Shown: one piece after another, positions 40,003-52,064 of the stretch | How positions within the stretch are numbered: position 1 is the stretch's first letter | Layout: each line of letters opens with the position of its first letter | Assembly: GCF_036711975.1 (NCBI RefSeq) | Contig: NC_091973.1 | Coordinates: 16,430,001-16,494,000, forward strand | Length of the DNA stretch: 64,000 nucleotides | Direction: 5' to 3' | Origin: Onthophagus taurus | Taxonomy: Eukaryota > Arthropoda > Insecta > Coleoptera > Scarabaeidae | Notes under the pieces: generated by a model | The model's input: the letters and a program-made list of their open reading frames with translations, nothing else | Told to the model about the DNA's origin: nothing | Database searches by the model: none | Position numbers and translations under genes: made by a program

Positions 40003-40208
40003 TGTTTTTGGGGAATAAATCCACTTTTTAGTTTCTGCTGTTTTTTAATATATTCAAGTATAAACGATTAAATCTTTACATGCCATGACCGTTAACTCGC
40101 GTCTTCGCCATGACACCCGCTTCGTCATGTGCGCAATGTGCACCGTTTTCAATACTACCAACCCAACAGTACTCAAAACTTAAAAATATTAATGTTACTA
40201 AGTCAACA
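40003..40208 (-). repeat. BEL copy 2, 3' LTR
   Basis: 206 bp; retains the 23-bp segment missing from the partner LTR. Confidence 0.9.
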
Positions 40209-40281
40209 TACCGCCGCCGTTGAAAGTACTAACTTTCAAGATAAAAATAGGTAAGTACAACGAAAATCTAAATATTACATG

Positions 40282-41517
40282 TTATAGTTTTTTAGGTACT
40301 TCAACGTCTATAGGAAGAACGCACACCTTTTTAACAGCCCGCTTCACAACACCACTGGTTGTTTTTACACTAATAACTCGCACAATATTATCACTGCCAG
40401 GATGAACTTCAAGAATTCTTCCCAGTCGCCATTTCAACGGTGGAGTGTTGTCTTCCTTGAGTAATATTAGCTGTCCAATCTTAACGTTTTCTCCAACAGC
40501 TTGAGACCATTTGCCTCTTTGTTGTAGGATGTTGATGTATTCCATAGACCATCTTCGCCAGAAATGTTGATACATTTGTTGAAGTTTGTTGAATTGATTC
40601 AGTCTGTTGAAGGGGATATCCATAACGTCTCGCTGAGGAATCGTATTAAGAGGTTCTCCAATGAGAAAATGTCCCGGGGTAAGAGCCAAGAAATCATCAG
40701 GATGTGTGGATAAAGGAGTAAGTGGTCTAGAATTTAGTATTGCTTCGATTTGAGTAAAAATTGTTGTTAACTCTTCAAAGGTTAAAACGTTACAGCCAAT
40801 AATTCGTATAAAATGCGATTTAGCCGATTTGATAGCAGACTCCCATAAACCTCCAAAATGCGGAGAACGTGCCGGAATAAATTGCCAATCTATGTTATTT
40901 CTCAAGCAAAATCTTTCAAGTTTATCGTTGTTATAGTCGATTACTTTTTTCAACTCGTTGAGATAATTCTTAGCGCCAACGAAGTTAGTTGCATTATCCG
41001 TGTAAACTCGTTTACATAAACCTCGTCGAGATACGAATCTCTTGAATGCGTTTAAAAATGAATCGGTGCTTAGGTCTGATACCACCTCAATATGTACTGC
41101 TTTGGTTGCAAAACACACAAATAAACACACATATGATTTAATGATAGTTCTGTTTCTTAATTTCCCATCTTTGCTGTTGAATGGGCCAGCAAAATCTATA
41201 CCCACTACATAAAATGGTCTTATAGCCGATGTGCGATCTCTAGCTAAATCACCCATCAAATAACTGGGACTTACTGGTTTAGTTCTAAAACATACAATAC
41301 ATTTCCCAATCACCCCCTTCACGACACTTAAACCGCCAACAGGCCAAAATCTTTGTCTGATGCAAGATAAAAGTCCCTGTGGGCCAAGGTGCAAATTTCT
41401 CAAATGTTCCTCACGTATAATTAAATTAGTCAAAGGATGTCCTTTAGCCAATATGATTGGATGTTTGATGTCGTAGTCATATTCTGAATTACGCAATCTA
41501 CCACCAACTCTTAACAA
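40282..41517 (-). pseudogene. BEL copy 2 integrase part of pol
   Basis: A 411-aa open frame with VGGRLRNSEYDYDIKHP, a zinc region, VGIDFAGPF (first Asp), YTDNATNFVGA (second Asp) and HFGGLWESAIKSAK (Glu): a complete BEL integrase, followed by the C-terminal DUF5641-like segment ILLKEDNTPPLKWRLGRI. It is out of frame with the upstream pol part near 41510. Confidence 0.8.
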
Positions 41518-44500
41518 TCCATCTTCGTAGGTACATTGGATTCAAAGACAATAATTTACTACTTTTAGGCAAATTCTTTTTAGCCATCAATAAATCAATC
41601 TCAGTTTTGAATTCCTGTCTTTGCATGACTTTCAAAAGTCGCATAAACGCGCTTTCTAACTCTAGTGTAGTTAATTTTGCTTTTATTTTATTTTCATTAG
41701 GTTCTCTCAAATTATTGTAGAAGCGCATGCAATACGCAACAACTCTTTTTAATTTATTTAATGATGAATATTTATCAAAAATGTCGCATGTAATTGTACA
41801 ATGGAAAGTTAGTTTATTTTTTTTCTTTTCTGGTAACTCCTTAGGAAAGTTCATGTCAATATCAGGATAAGTTTTACTCTTTAACCATTTCGGCCCCTCC
41901 CACCAAAGGTTAGACTTTATTAATTGAGAAGTCTCGATACCTCTAGAAATCAAATCTGCAGGGTTCTCTGAACTGGTTACGTGCTTCCATTGTGCATGTG
42001 CTGTTAGTTCTTGTATTTGCGATACGCGGTTTGCAACAAATGTTTGCCATCTCGAAGGATCCGCATGTATCCAAGCAAGCGCTATGGTGGAATCAGTCCA
42101 GAGATAAACCTTAGTAATTTCTGTGTTTAATGAATCAAGTACTTTTTTCACTAGTTCTGCCAACAATAAACAACCATTGAGTTCCAATCTCGGCAATGAA
42201 ATTTTCCGTAAAGGTGCTACTCTCGATTTGGCGCACAATAAACGAATCTTTGTTTTAGTTTGGTTTATGGTTTTAATGTAAATACATGCTCCGTAAGCCA
42301 TTTCAGAAGCATCGCTGAAACCATGCATTTCTACCATTGCAAAATCTGTTAGCAAAATGTGTCGATCAATTTGTAGTTTTGCCAAATATTGCAATTCCTC
42401 ATAAAGCCTCTTGAATGATGTGTAAAGTTCGATAGGTACAGCTTCATCCCACGTGATTCCCAGCTGCCACAAACGCTGTAAAACTACCTTTGCTTTGATC
42501 GTAGAAGGAGATACAATACCAAGTGGGTCAAATATCTGAGCAATAATTGACAGAATAATACGTTTCGTTAATTTCCCGTATTCAACTATAGGTTTAATTG
42601 AATACTTAAGTGTATCGTCTTGTGAGCACCATAAAATTCCCAGCGTTTTTACATCCTTAGAGTCCCCTATTAGATAATCCACGCTTGTTTCATCGCTTGC
42701 TTGCAGAATTTCTTGTGAATTCGAATTCCATTTCCGCAATTCAAAAAAAATTTAAGATCTCACTTAAGTCATTTTTTAATTTCAATGCTTCTTCCAAAGT
42801 CTTTGAACCTGTAATAAGATCATCAACATAGAAATCGTCGATTATAACTTTAGCTATGTTAGGATGTTTATTTTGAATATTTATGCCAACTTGATGCAGA
42901 CTGCGAATTGCCAAAAATGATGCTGATGTGGTGCCGTACGTTACCGTGTTTAATTGAAAATGCTCCAAATCATGTTCAGGACTTTGTCGCCATACAATAT
43001 GTTGTAAATTTCTCTGACTAGGTATGATGTTTACCTGTCTATACATCTTTGCAATGTCACCGGTTAATACGTAATTATGTTCTCTAAACCTACAGAGAAT
43101 GGAAAATAATTCCTGTTGTATCGTAGGTCCAACCATTAGAGTATCATTCAGTGAAATGCCAGTACTTGTTTTTGTCGAAGCGTCAAATACTACTCTGAGC
43201 CTCGTAGTGCTGCTTGTATCTTTAATCACTGCGTGATGAGGTAAATAATACGCATATGTATCGTCGCGATTTACTCTTGTCATATGTCCTAATTCTTGAT
43301 ATTCACTCATGAATTCGGAGTATTGTTTCCATAATTCTTGATTCTTGAATAACTTTCGTTCCAAATTTAAAAATCTTGCTTCAGCAGTTTCAAACGCTGT
43401 TCCTAATTCGCTAATATTATCTTTCGTTGGCAGTTGTACCACAAAATGTCCATTGTTGTCCCTTGTGGTCGTCTGTTGATACAGATTCTCACAATATTTT
43501 TCCTCCGCAGAAAAAACCATTTGTGCCGTACACTCTTCAACCTTCCAAAATTTTTCCAAGGCCCTTTGAATCTCGCAGTTATTTATACATACGTTGCTGC
43601 GCACCTTTTGTCTTAAATTTGTACTCATAGGACCGGATACGATCCATCCCAGTGTTGATTTCTGTAGAACAGGTAAACCAATTCCGAGTTTAATTTGACC
43701 CATAGACAACAATTCAGCGAATAAGCCAGCGCCTATTAAAATATCTATTTCTCCTGGTTGATGGAATTTCGGATCAGCTAACCTAATGTGTCGCGGTATT
43801 TCTAATTCTTTGATGTTTATTGGAACATTTGGCAAGTTATCAGTTATATCTCTTATAACCAAAAATGATAAATCAATGGTGTATGAGTTATATATAGACT
43901 TAATCTTGGTATTCGTTCCATACTTAACATTAAGGTTGCATTGACTAATACCTGTTACCGGTACGTTTAAGTTGTAAGTATGTAATTGCAATTTTTCTAC
44001 AAGCTTCATTGTCATAAAATTCGACTGCGAGCCAGAATCTAAAAGTGCCCTAGCCTCACGCCATTTTCCAGTCGCATCTTTGATGTGAACCTGCGCGGTT
44101 GCTAAAATTATCGAAGTATTCTCCAATGCTTTCATAGTATGTGCGGTTGTAACACGTTTCTCAGTTGTGTGTGTATTTGTTTGTGTATCATAATGCAAAA
44201 GCGTGTTATGTTTTTGCTTACAAGCCTTACATGTGGACAAAGATTTGCAATCCATCGAGAAATGTCCCGAACGAAGGCAATTTAAGCAAAGCCTGAGTTT
44301 TTTAACTTCCTCAACTCTTTTGCTTGTAGTTAATGCTTTGAATTTATTACAACCGTAAATGAAATGATCGCCTGATTCACAAAAAACGCATGTTTTGTTG
44401 TTCGTAGCTAAATTTGCAATAGTACGCTCATTCTTCTTTTGTCCTATATGTTTATTCGTTTTGTTATTACCTTCTATGGTTTCCAGAATACTGCATCTAT

Positions 44501-44762
44501 TTGTAAGAAAATCTATCATACTTTTTATGTTTGGTACATCACTATTAAATGTCTGCCCCGCGTGCTCCTCCCATTTCATTTTAGAAGCGTCATCCAATTT
44601 CTTAAAAATCAAATGTGTAAGCAACGTGCTCCAGTACTCTACTGGTTCACCTAAGGCCTTTAAAGAACGAGTGTGCCTGTTATAACTATCAATTAAACGT
44701 CTTAAGTTTTGATGAGCTTCTTTTGTAACCATCAAATAAATAATGAAATTTATTGATGTCAT
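41498..44762 (-). pseudogene. BEL copy 2 gag-pol: zinc knuckles, protease, RT, RNase H
   Basis: 44762-42741 holds capsid, CCHC knuckles (CVFCESGDHFIYGC, CLNCLRSGHFSMDC), an intact retropepsin site ALLDSGSQSNF and the RT with VDDLITG. A frameshift in a run of eight A (+ strand, near 42742-42749) moves the frame to 42739-41498, which carries the rest of RT/RNase H (GFSDASEMAYGAC, WTDSTIALAWI). A single-base error explains the break. Confidence 0.8.
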
Positions 44763-45255
44763 CTACATAGTTGTCATTGTCAACGAGCGATTTAAAAGTA
44801 TCGTGAAAATATATCCATTGATCATAATCTCCGTAAAATTTAGGCAAATCCAACGTAGGAAGTTTAACATTTTTATGAAAATAACCGTTGCTCGGTGCAT
44901 AAGCCGTCGCAGCCCCCGCCGAACCCGTCGTTTCATCGTTTATAGCGCTTTTACATACGATGTCATTATCTCGCTCTTGAATAAATGTTGTCGCCTCTGC
45001 TATTAATTCATAATATTTTGTTTCAAATATTTCGTATTCGTCATTATACTCGTCGTCTTTGTTTAGTAAATCGATCGCGTTTTGTATTTTGTTAAACTCA
45101 TGCAAAATCTCTTTAATGTTTTGTAATCTGATTTTCAATTCGTTTAATTTTTCCGTTGTAATTTTTTCGAGAAACGTCCCGAAACGCGTTAATTGTGCCT
45201 TGAGCAGTTTCTTTTTTGCCAACAGAGGTTTGAGTTCCTCCATTTTGTGAAGCAA
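44689..45255 (-). pseudogene. BEL copy 2 gag N-terminus
   Basis: A 188-aa frame starting MLHKMEELKPLLAKKKLL, coiled-coil rich, with LDLPKFYGDYDQWIYFHD, the DUF1759 signature. Out of frame with the downstream part near 44730. Confidence 0.75.
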
Positions 45256-45478
45256 TACTCACGAAAAAGGATAAAAGTAAAAAAGGACTTAGTTTACGTT
45301 TTGTGTTTTCTTTCAGGAACCCACCAGTGACCGCCGCCGATGAGTTGACCTCGTGTCGTTGTCGAAGAGAAGAACCAAGTTCCGATCGCCGGACCCCAGC
45401 CAAGGTGATGCAATTCACGAAATTTTTTTTTTTATTTTTAATGTCTTCACTGTTACTAATCCATGCTCGAAGGACCAA

Positions 45479-45661
45479 TGTTTTTGGGGAATAAATCCAC
45501 TTTTTAGTTTCTGCTGTTTTTTAATATATTCAAGTATAAACGATTAAACTCGCGTCTTCGCCATGACACCCGCTTCGTCATGTGCGCAATGTGCACCGTT
45601 TTCAATACTACCAACCCAACAGTACTCAAAACTTAAAAATATTAATGTTACTAACTCAACA
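45479..45661 (-). repeat. BEL copy 2, 5' LTR
   Basis: 183 bp; lacks 23 bp present in the other LTR. Confidence 0.9.
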
Positions 45662-45666
45662 ATGTA

Positions 45667-47565
45667 AATACAGGAAAGTTCAATAAAATCATTGTTTTCT
45701 TTGGAATTTCATTACATTTAAGAATTAAGAAACTTAAAAAATTCGTAACAATTTCACGTAACGGAGAGTGTGTAATTTTTTTTTAATGGAACACCCCGTA
45801 TGTTCTATCATTATAAATACAACTAATTTGTTTATTCAACCGTATATGTTACTATTTCACAGCGTTCATAGTTCCTGAGATATTCAATTGTTCTTTCAAA
45901 ATGTGCCCATTGCAGGATTTTTATAAAAACTATGTAAAAACGACACAACACATTTTTGCAAACACTTTTGCTGATTTTGACAGGGATTTTGTACAGGTTA
46001 AAAATTGTATTATTTTGTTTTGTTCGATTATTAATTTTTTTTTTATGCAAACCAATTATTACAAATTAATTATACAAAAACGATAATTCACACAAAAATA
46101 TTTTATTTGATTCGCAACGAACAAAAATACATTTTTAAATCAAAAAGAACATGAATCTCAGGGAATAAAAATAAGTCGCAAGTTCATGGGGACATCTATT
46201 AACTAAATTTTTAAATTTTCGAACTTAACATAAATACTAGCCTAAATAAATACGTCTGTGCAAGAAAGAGGTAACTCGTTTAGAAGAGTATTGTCGTAGA
46301 CAAAGCTTATACGCGTTTATTTTATGAGTGTCTTTTAAGTTTGATTTTTAATCGCGATGGTTATAAAAATTAAAGAGTTCTGAAATAACGGAATGGTTTA
46401 AACGAGGAACAGGTATGCGATTAAGTTCAAGAAAGTAATGTTTGATTACCAATAAAAGGAAATATGTTCACTTATCTTGTTTCTTTCCGGAGGTCAGTTA
46501 AAAATGGTTGGCTGACTTTGATCTTGAGGGATGGGTATTCTTCGGTATTAGTAGTTTTGGAATCTTGGGAAATTTAGTTCTTGGGTCCTTCGGGAACAGG
46601 ATGGAAAATTGGACTCGAACTCAGATATGGTTTAGATTTCTTCGAAGATAATTCAGAAACACTTAACTTTAACTTGATAAAGAAATTGAGTTGTCAAAAA
46701 AAAAATTCTAAGTTCAGGCTTAGGTTAGAAGATTTGAGGTTAATTTTACGTAGATTCTACAACGCGTAGCTCTAGCCAAAATTGAACTCTCTTCGGTGTC
46801 AATTTGCGCGGCCTTATATACCCTTTTTGGACAAAGGCATCTTGGATATCTAAATTTGATCTTCTCAGTTTGAATCTGGGCTCTCTGATTGGTTGATTCA
46901 GTGGCGGGAATTATAAATTACACAGGTTGGCCAAAATAATTGATTTTTTTAAAGAAAATAACTATTAATTTTGAAAATATTCGAAATTATTAATAAACTT
47001 TAAATTTGATTAAGATTTTGTAATTTTGTTGCTAATTTTTCGTTTTTTTAGATAAACGCGCTTTCGGGTGTCAATTTCCTTCGAGAAAGCCGTAATTTGA
47101 TGTTGAAGTTTGGAAATGAAGAATTGGAATTTAGATATAAAAAATGATACTGAAATGGGTGAAATTGTGGCCTATGGGTTAAATCAATACAATCTATCGA
47201 TCTCTTATGTTTTTAGAATCTAAACTCGTCTGAAAAGTCGCCAAAATCAATATCTGTCAAAACTGTAAATGACAAGGTCAAATTTGAAGGTCATGGACTG
47301 CAATGAATTACCTTTTTCTTGCACTTCGCCCTAATTTTTCTTAAATCTAAACGAAAATCATAACAAAACGTAACTACTTAGCCTAATCTATAATACTAAA
47401 GATCTTAAATTTAATTAGTCTTTTTTGTTTCTTCGGAAACAGAGATTTTATTACAAAATCCATTCATTTATAACCTGCAGTGTCGTTTCGTGTCGTCTAC
47501 TTTACAATTTTATTTTCCGTTGTTTTAGGTTTTTAAATCATTGTATATATTGTGACTTCTCTTAA
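45667..47565. other. Unassigned AT-rich sequence, no gene seen
   Basis: Short frames only. A TATATACC promoter-like word occurs near 46815 after a GC-richer GCGCGGCC, which could belong to a solo LTR, but no partner or duplication was found. Confidence 0.35.
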
Positions 47566-47574
47566 TTGTTTGAC

Positions 47575-50177
47575 TATTTAGCTGTATGTATGTATGTATG
47601 GATTGGGGAGTGCATGCAAAACCGCACGCCACACTTAGGCCCCATTGGGCCCCTTGTGCATGCTCCCATTACACGCTGTGGTCACATCAACCAGCCTAAG
47701 GATTTACCAAAGGCTAGGACAGCTCCTAGAGGTGCATTCCTGATGTCATCTGTGGTTGGCCATTCCTCCCCGAAGGTCCTCATTCTGAGGTCGGTAAGAG
47801 AGGGGCAATCACACAAGATGTGTTTAACCGTCTCGTCATCCTGTTCACAGGCTCGACAGAGAGGAGAGTCAGCAAGCTTCATGTTTTGAAGGTGCTTATT
47901 TACTTTACAGTGTCCCGTGAGGAGACCTGTGGCAGTGCGAAGGGCACTTTTACCGAGCCCTACGAAAAACTGGGCTGTTGCGGCTGAAGGATATTTTAAC
48001 AATTCCTTAGCGAGATGACAGCCCGGGGTACGGTCCCACCCGTTTAAAAATTGTTTGTGGGTAATGTGCTTTATTAACTCGATATGAGTGGCTAAGGAGG
48101 GGGTAATTATCGGCTCGGGTGCACAGGGCGCTCTACCGGCAGCACGTTTGGCTAGCCTGTCCGCGTGGTAGCCCGTGGAGAGCCGGAATGCCCTTTAATC
48201 CACTGGATTCTGCCAGAATTGTATTTCGCGGCCTCCTCCAGTGCTTTGTGACAATCCATAACTACTGCAGACGTTATAATAACTCTGCTTAAAGCTAAAA
48301 GAAATTGTTTACTGTCTGTAAAAATAGTAAAACACTTACCCCGCTTGTTGGATTCAACAATGCAGTCAGCAGCAAGTTTAATAGCAGTTAATTCCGCTTG
48401 TATGACGGTGGTGCTGGACCCTAAAGGTTCTGAGAGGCGAATCAGGGGATCGTGAGAGAATACCCCCGCGCTTGCACCATTTCGTCCTTTTGAACAATCA
48501 GTGTAGATCTTTAAAGTTCTATGTACATCTACAACTGTGGGACTGACGTGGGTGAGGTACTTCATTGAGAAAACATATTTTGCTGGTCTGTGATCAGTCT
48601 TACACTCGAGTAGGGGTGTGTCTAACACTGCTTCCCTCCAGAGTGTTGATCTGCTGCCAGCGTCCTCATCCTTCATAGTTCCTACTGATTGTAGTCGTTT
48701 CATTTTTACCAACGCCACTTCCTGGATTTGTAGGTTGAGTGGTGGTAAATTTAACATGATTTCCATGGCCGCTGTGGGGGTTGATCGCAGCGCACCTGTA
48801 ACATACAGACACGCGAGTCTCTGTATTCTATTAAGCGCAGTGGTGGCGGTAGACTTAGAAGTTCTAGTCCACCATACCACCGCACCGTAAGTTAGCATTG
48901 GTCGAACAACGACGGTGTAGATCCACAGGGCTATCTTGGGAGACAGACCCCAAGCCCTCCCGACAGCCCTCCGGCACTGGCCGAAGGCGACACAAGCTTT
49001 ATTAACTCTATTGTCTAGGTGGGATTTCCACGTTAGCTTACTGTCTATTATTAAGCCCAAGTACTTGACTTCTGTAGACAGTTTAAGTGGAATTTTAGCG
49101 AGCGTTGGCAGTCTAGGATTGCCAATGTTGCGCTTGCGTGTAAAAAGAACCATCTATGTCTTTTTGGGATTGACGGAAAGGCATTGTTTATTACACCAGT
49201 TCTCAATTAGATTGAGTGCTTCCTGCATCCTGTCGAGGAGTACATTAGCGTACTTGCCTCTTATGAGGATTGTCAGGTCATCTGCGTAGCCAACGGTTTT
49301 AAAACCGGCTAGATTTAGGCGTTTCATGAGGCTAATGAGGGTGAGATTCCACAAAAGTGGAGAAAGTACTCCCCCTTGCGGACAGCCTCTAGTAACAGCC
49401 CCTTGAAGAGTGGTATGGCCAGCTCTTAATTTGACGACCCTATGTCTTAGAGTGCTCTCAATCCAGCCGCACAGGGCCAGAGGAACGTTATGCTCTAGCA
49501 AGGCGTCGTTAATTCCAGAGAAGGTAGTTTTATCAAAAGCTCCTTCCACGTCAATAAAAACCCCGAGGGCGGACTCCTTGTGGTCCAGCGCACCACCGAC
49601 GAAACTGATCACTGAGTGAAGAGCCGTCAACGTGGACTTTCCCTGGGTGTAAGCATGTTGATTAGAGTCTAGTGGCCTGCTGCGCAGACAAGAGTCTCTA
49701 ATGTAACGGTCGCACGTCCTTTCCAACTTTTTTAACGAGTTGGCGGATCTCAGCCTCCCCCCGGGTTCGGGCGTCGACTTGTCCTTTCGACTGCGGCGGC
49801 CGCGCCCTTGAGTCGCCCTGTCCGCTGGATTGCGGCGGACGAACTCTTTGCGGGACAGCCACGCCGCTAGTCGATTGCGACGGTCGCGCTCTCGATCCGT
49901 CGTGGGTTTTCGGCCGTGCTCGGCCGCTTTCTCGTCCGGAGCCGTTGTGGGTGGGGGCCGTGCCGGCCTTCTCTTCCCTAGCGATCCTCCGACCCGATGT
50001 CTCTGCGCCGCGAGACCGATGGCGCTGACCGCTATGGCGGCGGTTACGACGGCGGACCTCGGTGAAGCCCTGCGCGTCGTCCGACCTTGCCGGCGGCCGC
50101 GGCTCATCGGCCCCTGCGGGCGCACCACTAGCAAGTGGGATGGGATTTATGCTCTTAGAAGAGCTCATCGTGCCCAA
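47575..50177 (-). pseudogene. I/R1-group LINE, internally deleted and broken
   Basis: The 5' part (50177 to about 49740) is a basic, Arg/Pro-rich ORF1-like stretch (VRRRNRRHSGQRHRSR). It joins in another frame to the middle of a reverse transcriptase (YIRDSCLRSRPLDSNQHAY, DVEGAFDKT, GCPQGGVLSPLL, VGYADDLTIL). The endonuclease and first part of RT are gone. After an in-frame TAG at 49154 the frame continues with thumb and RNase H regions (YTDCSKGRNGASAG, QAELTAIKLA, FTDSKQFLLAL, WIKGHSG). A frameshift near 48180 leads to a final CCHC-like block CRACEQDDETVKHILCDC. The 3' end carries a short CATA repeat (near 47585). RNase H plus GC-rich ORF1 points to the I/LOA/R1 group. Confidence 0.8.
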
Positions 50178-50443
50178 TTGGGTATTTAACCTTTATATAC
50201 AAAAAGAAACCGGACGCGGTTAAATTTTTAGGTTATGTCACTTGGTAGTTAGAAAAAAAAGCAACTTACCAAGCGAAGTATTTAGCTGATAATGATAAAT
50301 AATTATCGAAAGCGGTACTAAGTATATTTAATTGAAAACTGCGGAAGAGTTCTTTTAATTTTCACCTTATTTTAATTATTTTACTTAATATTACATTCTG
50401 TCTTTTTGTTATTTATTATTTGTTCTTGTATCTAAATACCGTC

Positions 50444-50910
50444 TCACATTTTGTGCATAGTGGGCGGGGCACCGTCATGTTGGTATATTAAATTTTGGCG
50501 AATATTCAACGGCATTTGAACATCGTCCAAATATTCTTGTATTTGGTTAGTGAGAAAATTTAAGTATGTTTCTCCATTTTCCGAATTTTCCAAAAAATAA
50601 GGCCATAGTAAATGCGTATCTGGTATTCCTCCCCACACATTGATAGACCATCTGTGTTGATGATGTAGGGCAGCGGTTCCCAACCTTTTTGACTTGCGGA
50701 GCCCTTTTTAGAATCAATTTTTGTGGCGGAGCTCCTTATACCTACCTTATGTCTTATAATATATATATATTTCTTTTATGTCCTGGAACGGCTGCGGAGC
50801 CCCAGAAAAGCGCACTCGGAACACAGGTTGAAAACCGCTGATCTAGGTGTCTAACAATATAAGGATTTTCTATTGCATAATAATGGAAATCGTGATTATT
50901 AACATTTCAT
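50444..50910 (-). pseudogene. Tc1/mariner-type transposase fragment split by a MITE
   Basis: Minus strand: HYYAIENPYIVRHLD (about 50905-50849), then the MITE, then HQHRWSINVWGGIPDTHLLW and YQHDGAPPTMHK (50670-50444). The ENP...D.QR.WS.NVW.GI...QHDGAP order is a mariner/IS630-type core. The fragment is truncated on both sides. Confidence 0.65.
50671..50840. mobile_element. hAT-type MITE, 170 bp
   Basis: Ends are CAGCGGTTCCCAACCT and the inverse AGGTTGAAAACCGCTG, 14 of 16 matching. The flanking eight bases ATGTAGGG (50663-50670) and ATCTAGGT (50841-50848) agree at six positions, as expected for an aged hAT duplication. No coding capacity. Confidence 0.7.
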
Positions 50911-50939
50911 AAAAATGGTTGTGTATTTTTATGAAATGT
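50902..50939. repeat. Perfect 15-bp hairpin
   Basis: ACATTTCATAAAAAT (50902-50916) pairs with ATTTTTATGAAATGT (50925-50939), loop 8 nt. Confidence 0.8.
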
Positions 50940-50959
50940 CCATAAAATCCGTAAAAGTG

Positions 50960-51075
50960 TATAAAATATAAATTAAATAATTTTGTACTTTACGATGTAA
51001 TATTCCAATTCTTCGGAAGAATGAAATAAATATATAACATCGTAAAGTACAAAATTATTTAATTTATATTATATA
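50960..51075. repeat. Foldback repeat with about 38-bp arms
   Basis: Left arm 50960-50998 and right arm 51037-51075 are near-perfect inverse copies ending ACTTTACGATGT, around a 38-nt centre that itself contains ATTCTTC/GAAGAAT. Probably a small MITE. Confidence 0.8.
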
Positions 51076-51399
51076 CATTTACCTAACAATCACAATATTA
51101 AGAAGATATATCAATAATTATAATCCGTAACAAGCACAAAATCGAAATAACATGCATGTTATTGAATTTGTGCAAAGACCCAATTACAAGAACGTAATCT
51201 CGTCTGAAAATCATTTTCGCTCATTTCCTGAACAAGTTGCACATGATACGAATGATATGTCTTTTTATTATTTTAGTTACTGACAATTGGCTTAGGCCCA
51301 GATTATTTTTAATTTTTCTAGTACTAGTGCACGGGTCCTCTATAATGCTTGTCAATACCATTCCGTTTGGTAATTAATATTACCTGTTTCTTCAAATTG
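51076..51399. other. AT-rich sequence, no gene seen
   Basis: No coding frame, repeat or promoter of note. Confidence 0.4.
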
Positions 51400-51822
51400 C
51401 AGTCAAACCCTGTTTATAACACTTGGTTGAGCATGCCGTCTATCCGGATATCGTTTAGTATATATTCTGAAGGCTATAAACCAAGCCGCATTAAAATTTG
51501 GTATATGGCAGCAAAATTACTTTACATTATAAAATATTAATCAAATAATAAAAGGAAGAACAAAAAAATACTAATAAAAATATTATAAATTATATAATAT
51601 TTATATTATAAAAAAATGTTACAGTGTAAGGCTATATTTTATAAAAGATTTCGTTCAATAATATCAACGAATATTTTATTTTAAGAAAATAATGTTATTG
51701 AGTATAAAATTTTTCATACCAGCCCAAAAACCGTATTCAGGAACAAATTTTTATGTAACGCACTTTAGGCTATAACGGACACTCCCTCTCCCGTATTAGT
51801 CCGTTATATCGAGGTTTTACTG
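51400..51822. mobile_element. Possible pogo/Tigger-type MITE
   Basis: The left end CAGTCAAACCCTG...TAAC and right end TTATATCGAGGTTTTACTG resemble pogo/Tigger termini; TA follows on the right only. Identity of the two ends is modest and no clean duplication is present on the left. Confidence 0.3.
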
Positions 51823-52064
51823 TATATCTTTTGCTGATAGAGTTGTTTCAAGCCTTACCTGTATTTATTATACAGTTCTCCAGTTTCTCCGGATCATGGA
51901 CAGGAAATTCAAAAATGCGAAGATTGGGGGTATTTGTTAGACTATTTCCACACTCAAAGTAAGCACATTTTCTCGGCATGCTGCTTAAAACAGTCATACA
52001 TTAACTATAAACATATGTTATGAGCTACCAAAAGGAGAAACGAGATTTTATCGAGAAACGTGGA
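51806..52064. repeat. 259-bp direct repeat, copy A
   Basis: Matches 52604-52862 at about 258 of 259 positions without indels. It contains a THAP first exon. Confidence 0.85.
51859..51979 (-). pseudogene. THAP-domain first exon of a P-like transposase (copy A)
   Basis: Starts MPRKCAYFECGN and continues NLRIFEFPVHDPEKLENC up to a consensus donor (GTAAGG, 51858-51853). The C..C spacing followed by FEFP...P is the start of a THAP zinc finger, the DNA-binding domain at the N-terminus of P-element and THAP9 transposases. The remaining exons are not found downstream, so this is a stranded exon. Confidence 0.6.

Larger units (their letters stand above)
40003..45661 (-). mobile_element. BEL/Pao LTR retrotransposon, full length (copy 2)
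   Basis: The 3' LTR is 40003-40208 (206 bp) and the 5' LTR is 45479-45661 (183 bp), both TGTTTTTGGGG...CAACA. The 5-base duplication ATGTA is at 39998-40002 and 45662-45666. The primer site TGGTCCTTCGAGC lies next to the 5' LTR. The LTRs differ mainly by a 23-bp deletion in the 5' LTR between two TTAA words. The gag-pol reading frame is broken at three places. Confidence 0.9.

Noticed and set aside
46581-46769. 62-aa frame in the 45.7-47.5 kb gap
   Set aside because: No domain, no start context, and flanked by AT-rich non-coding sequence.
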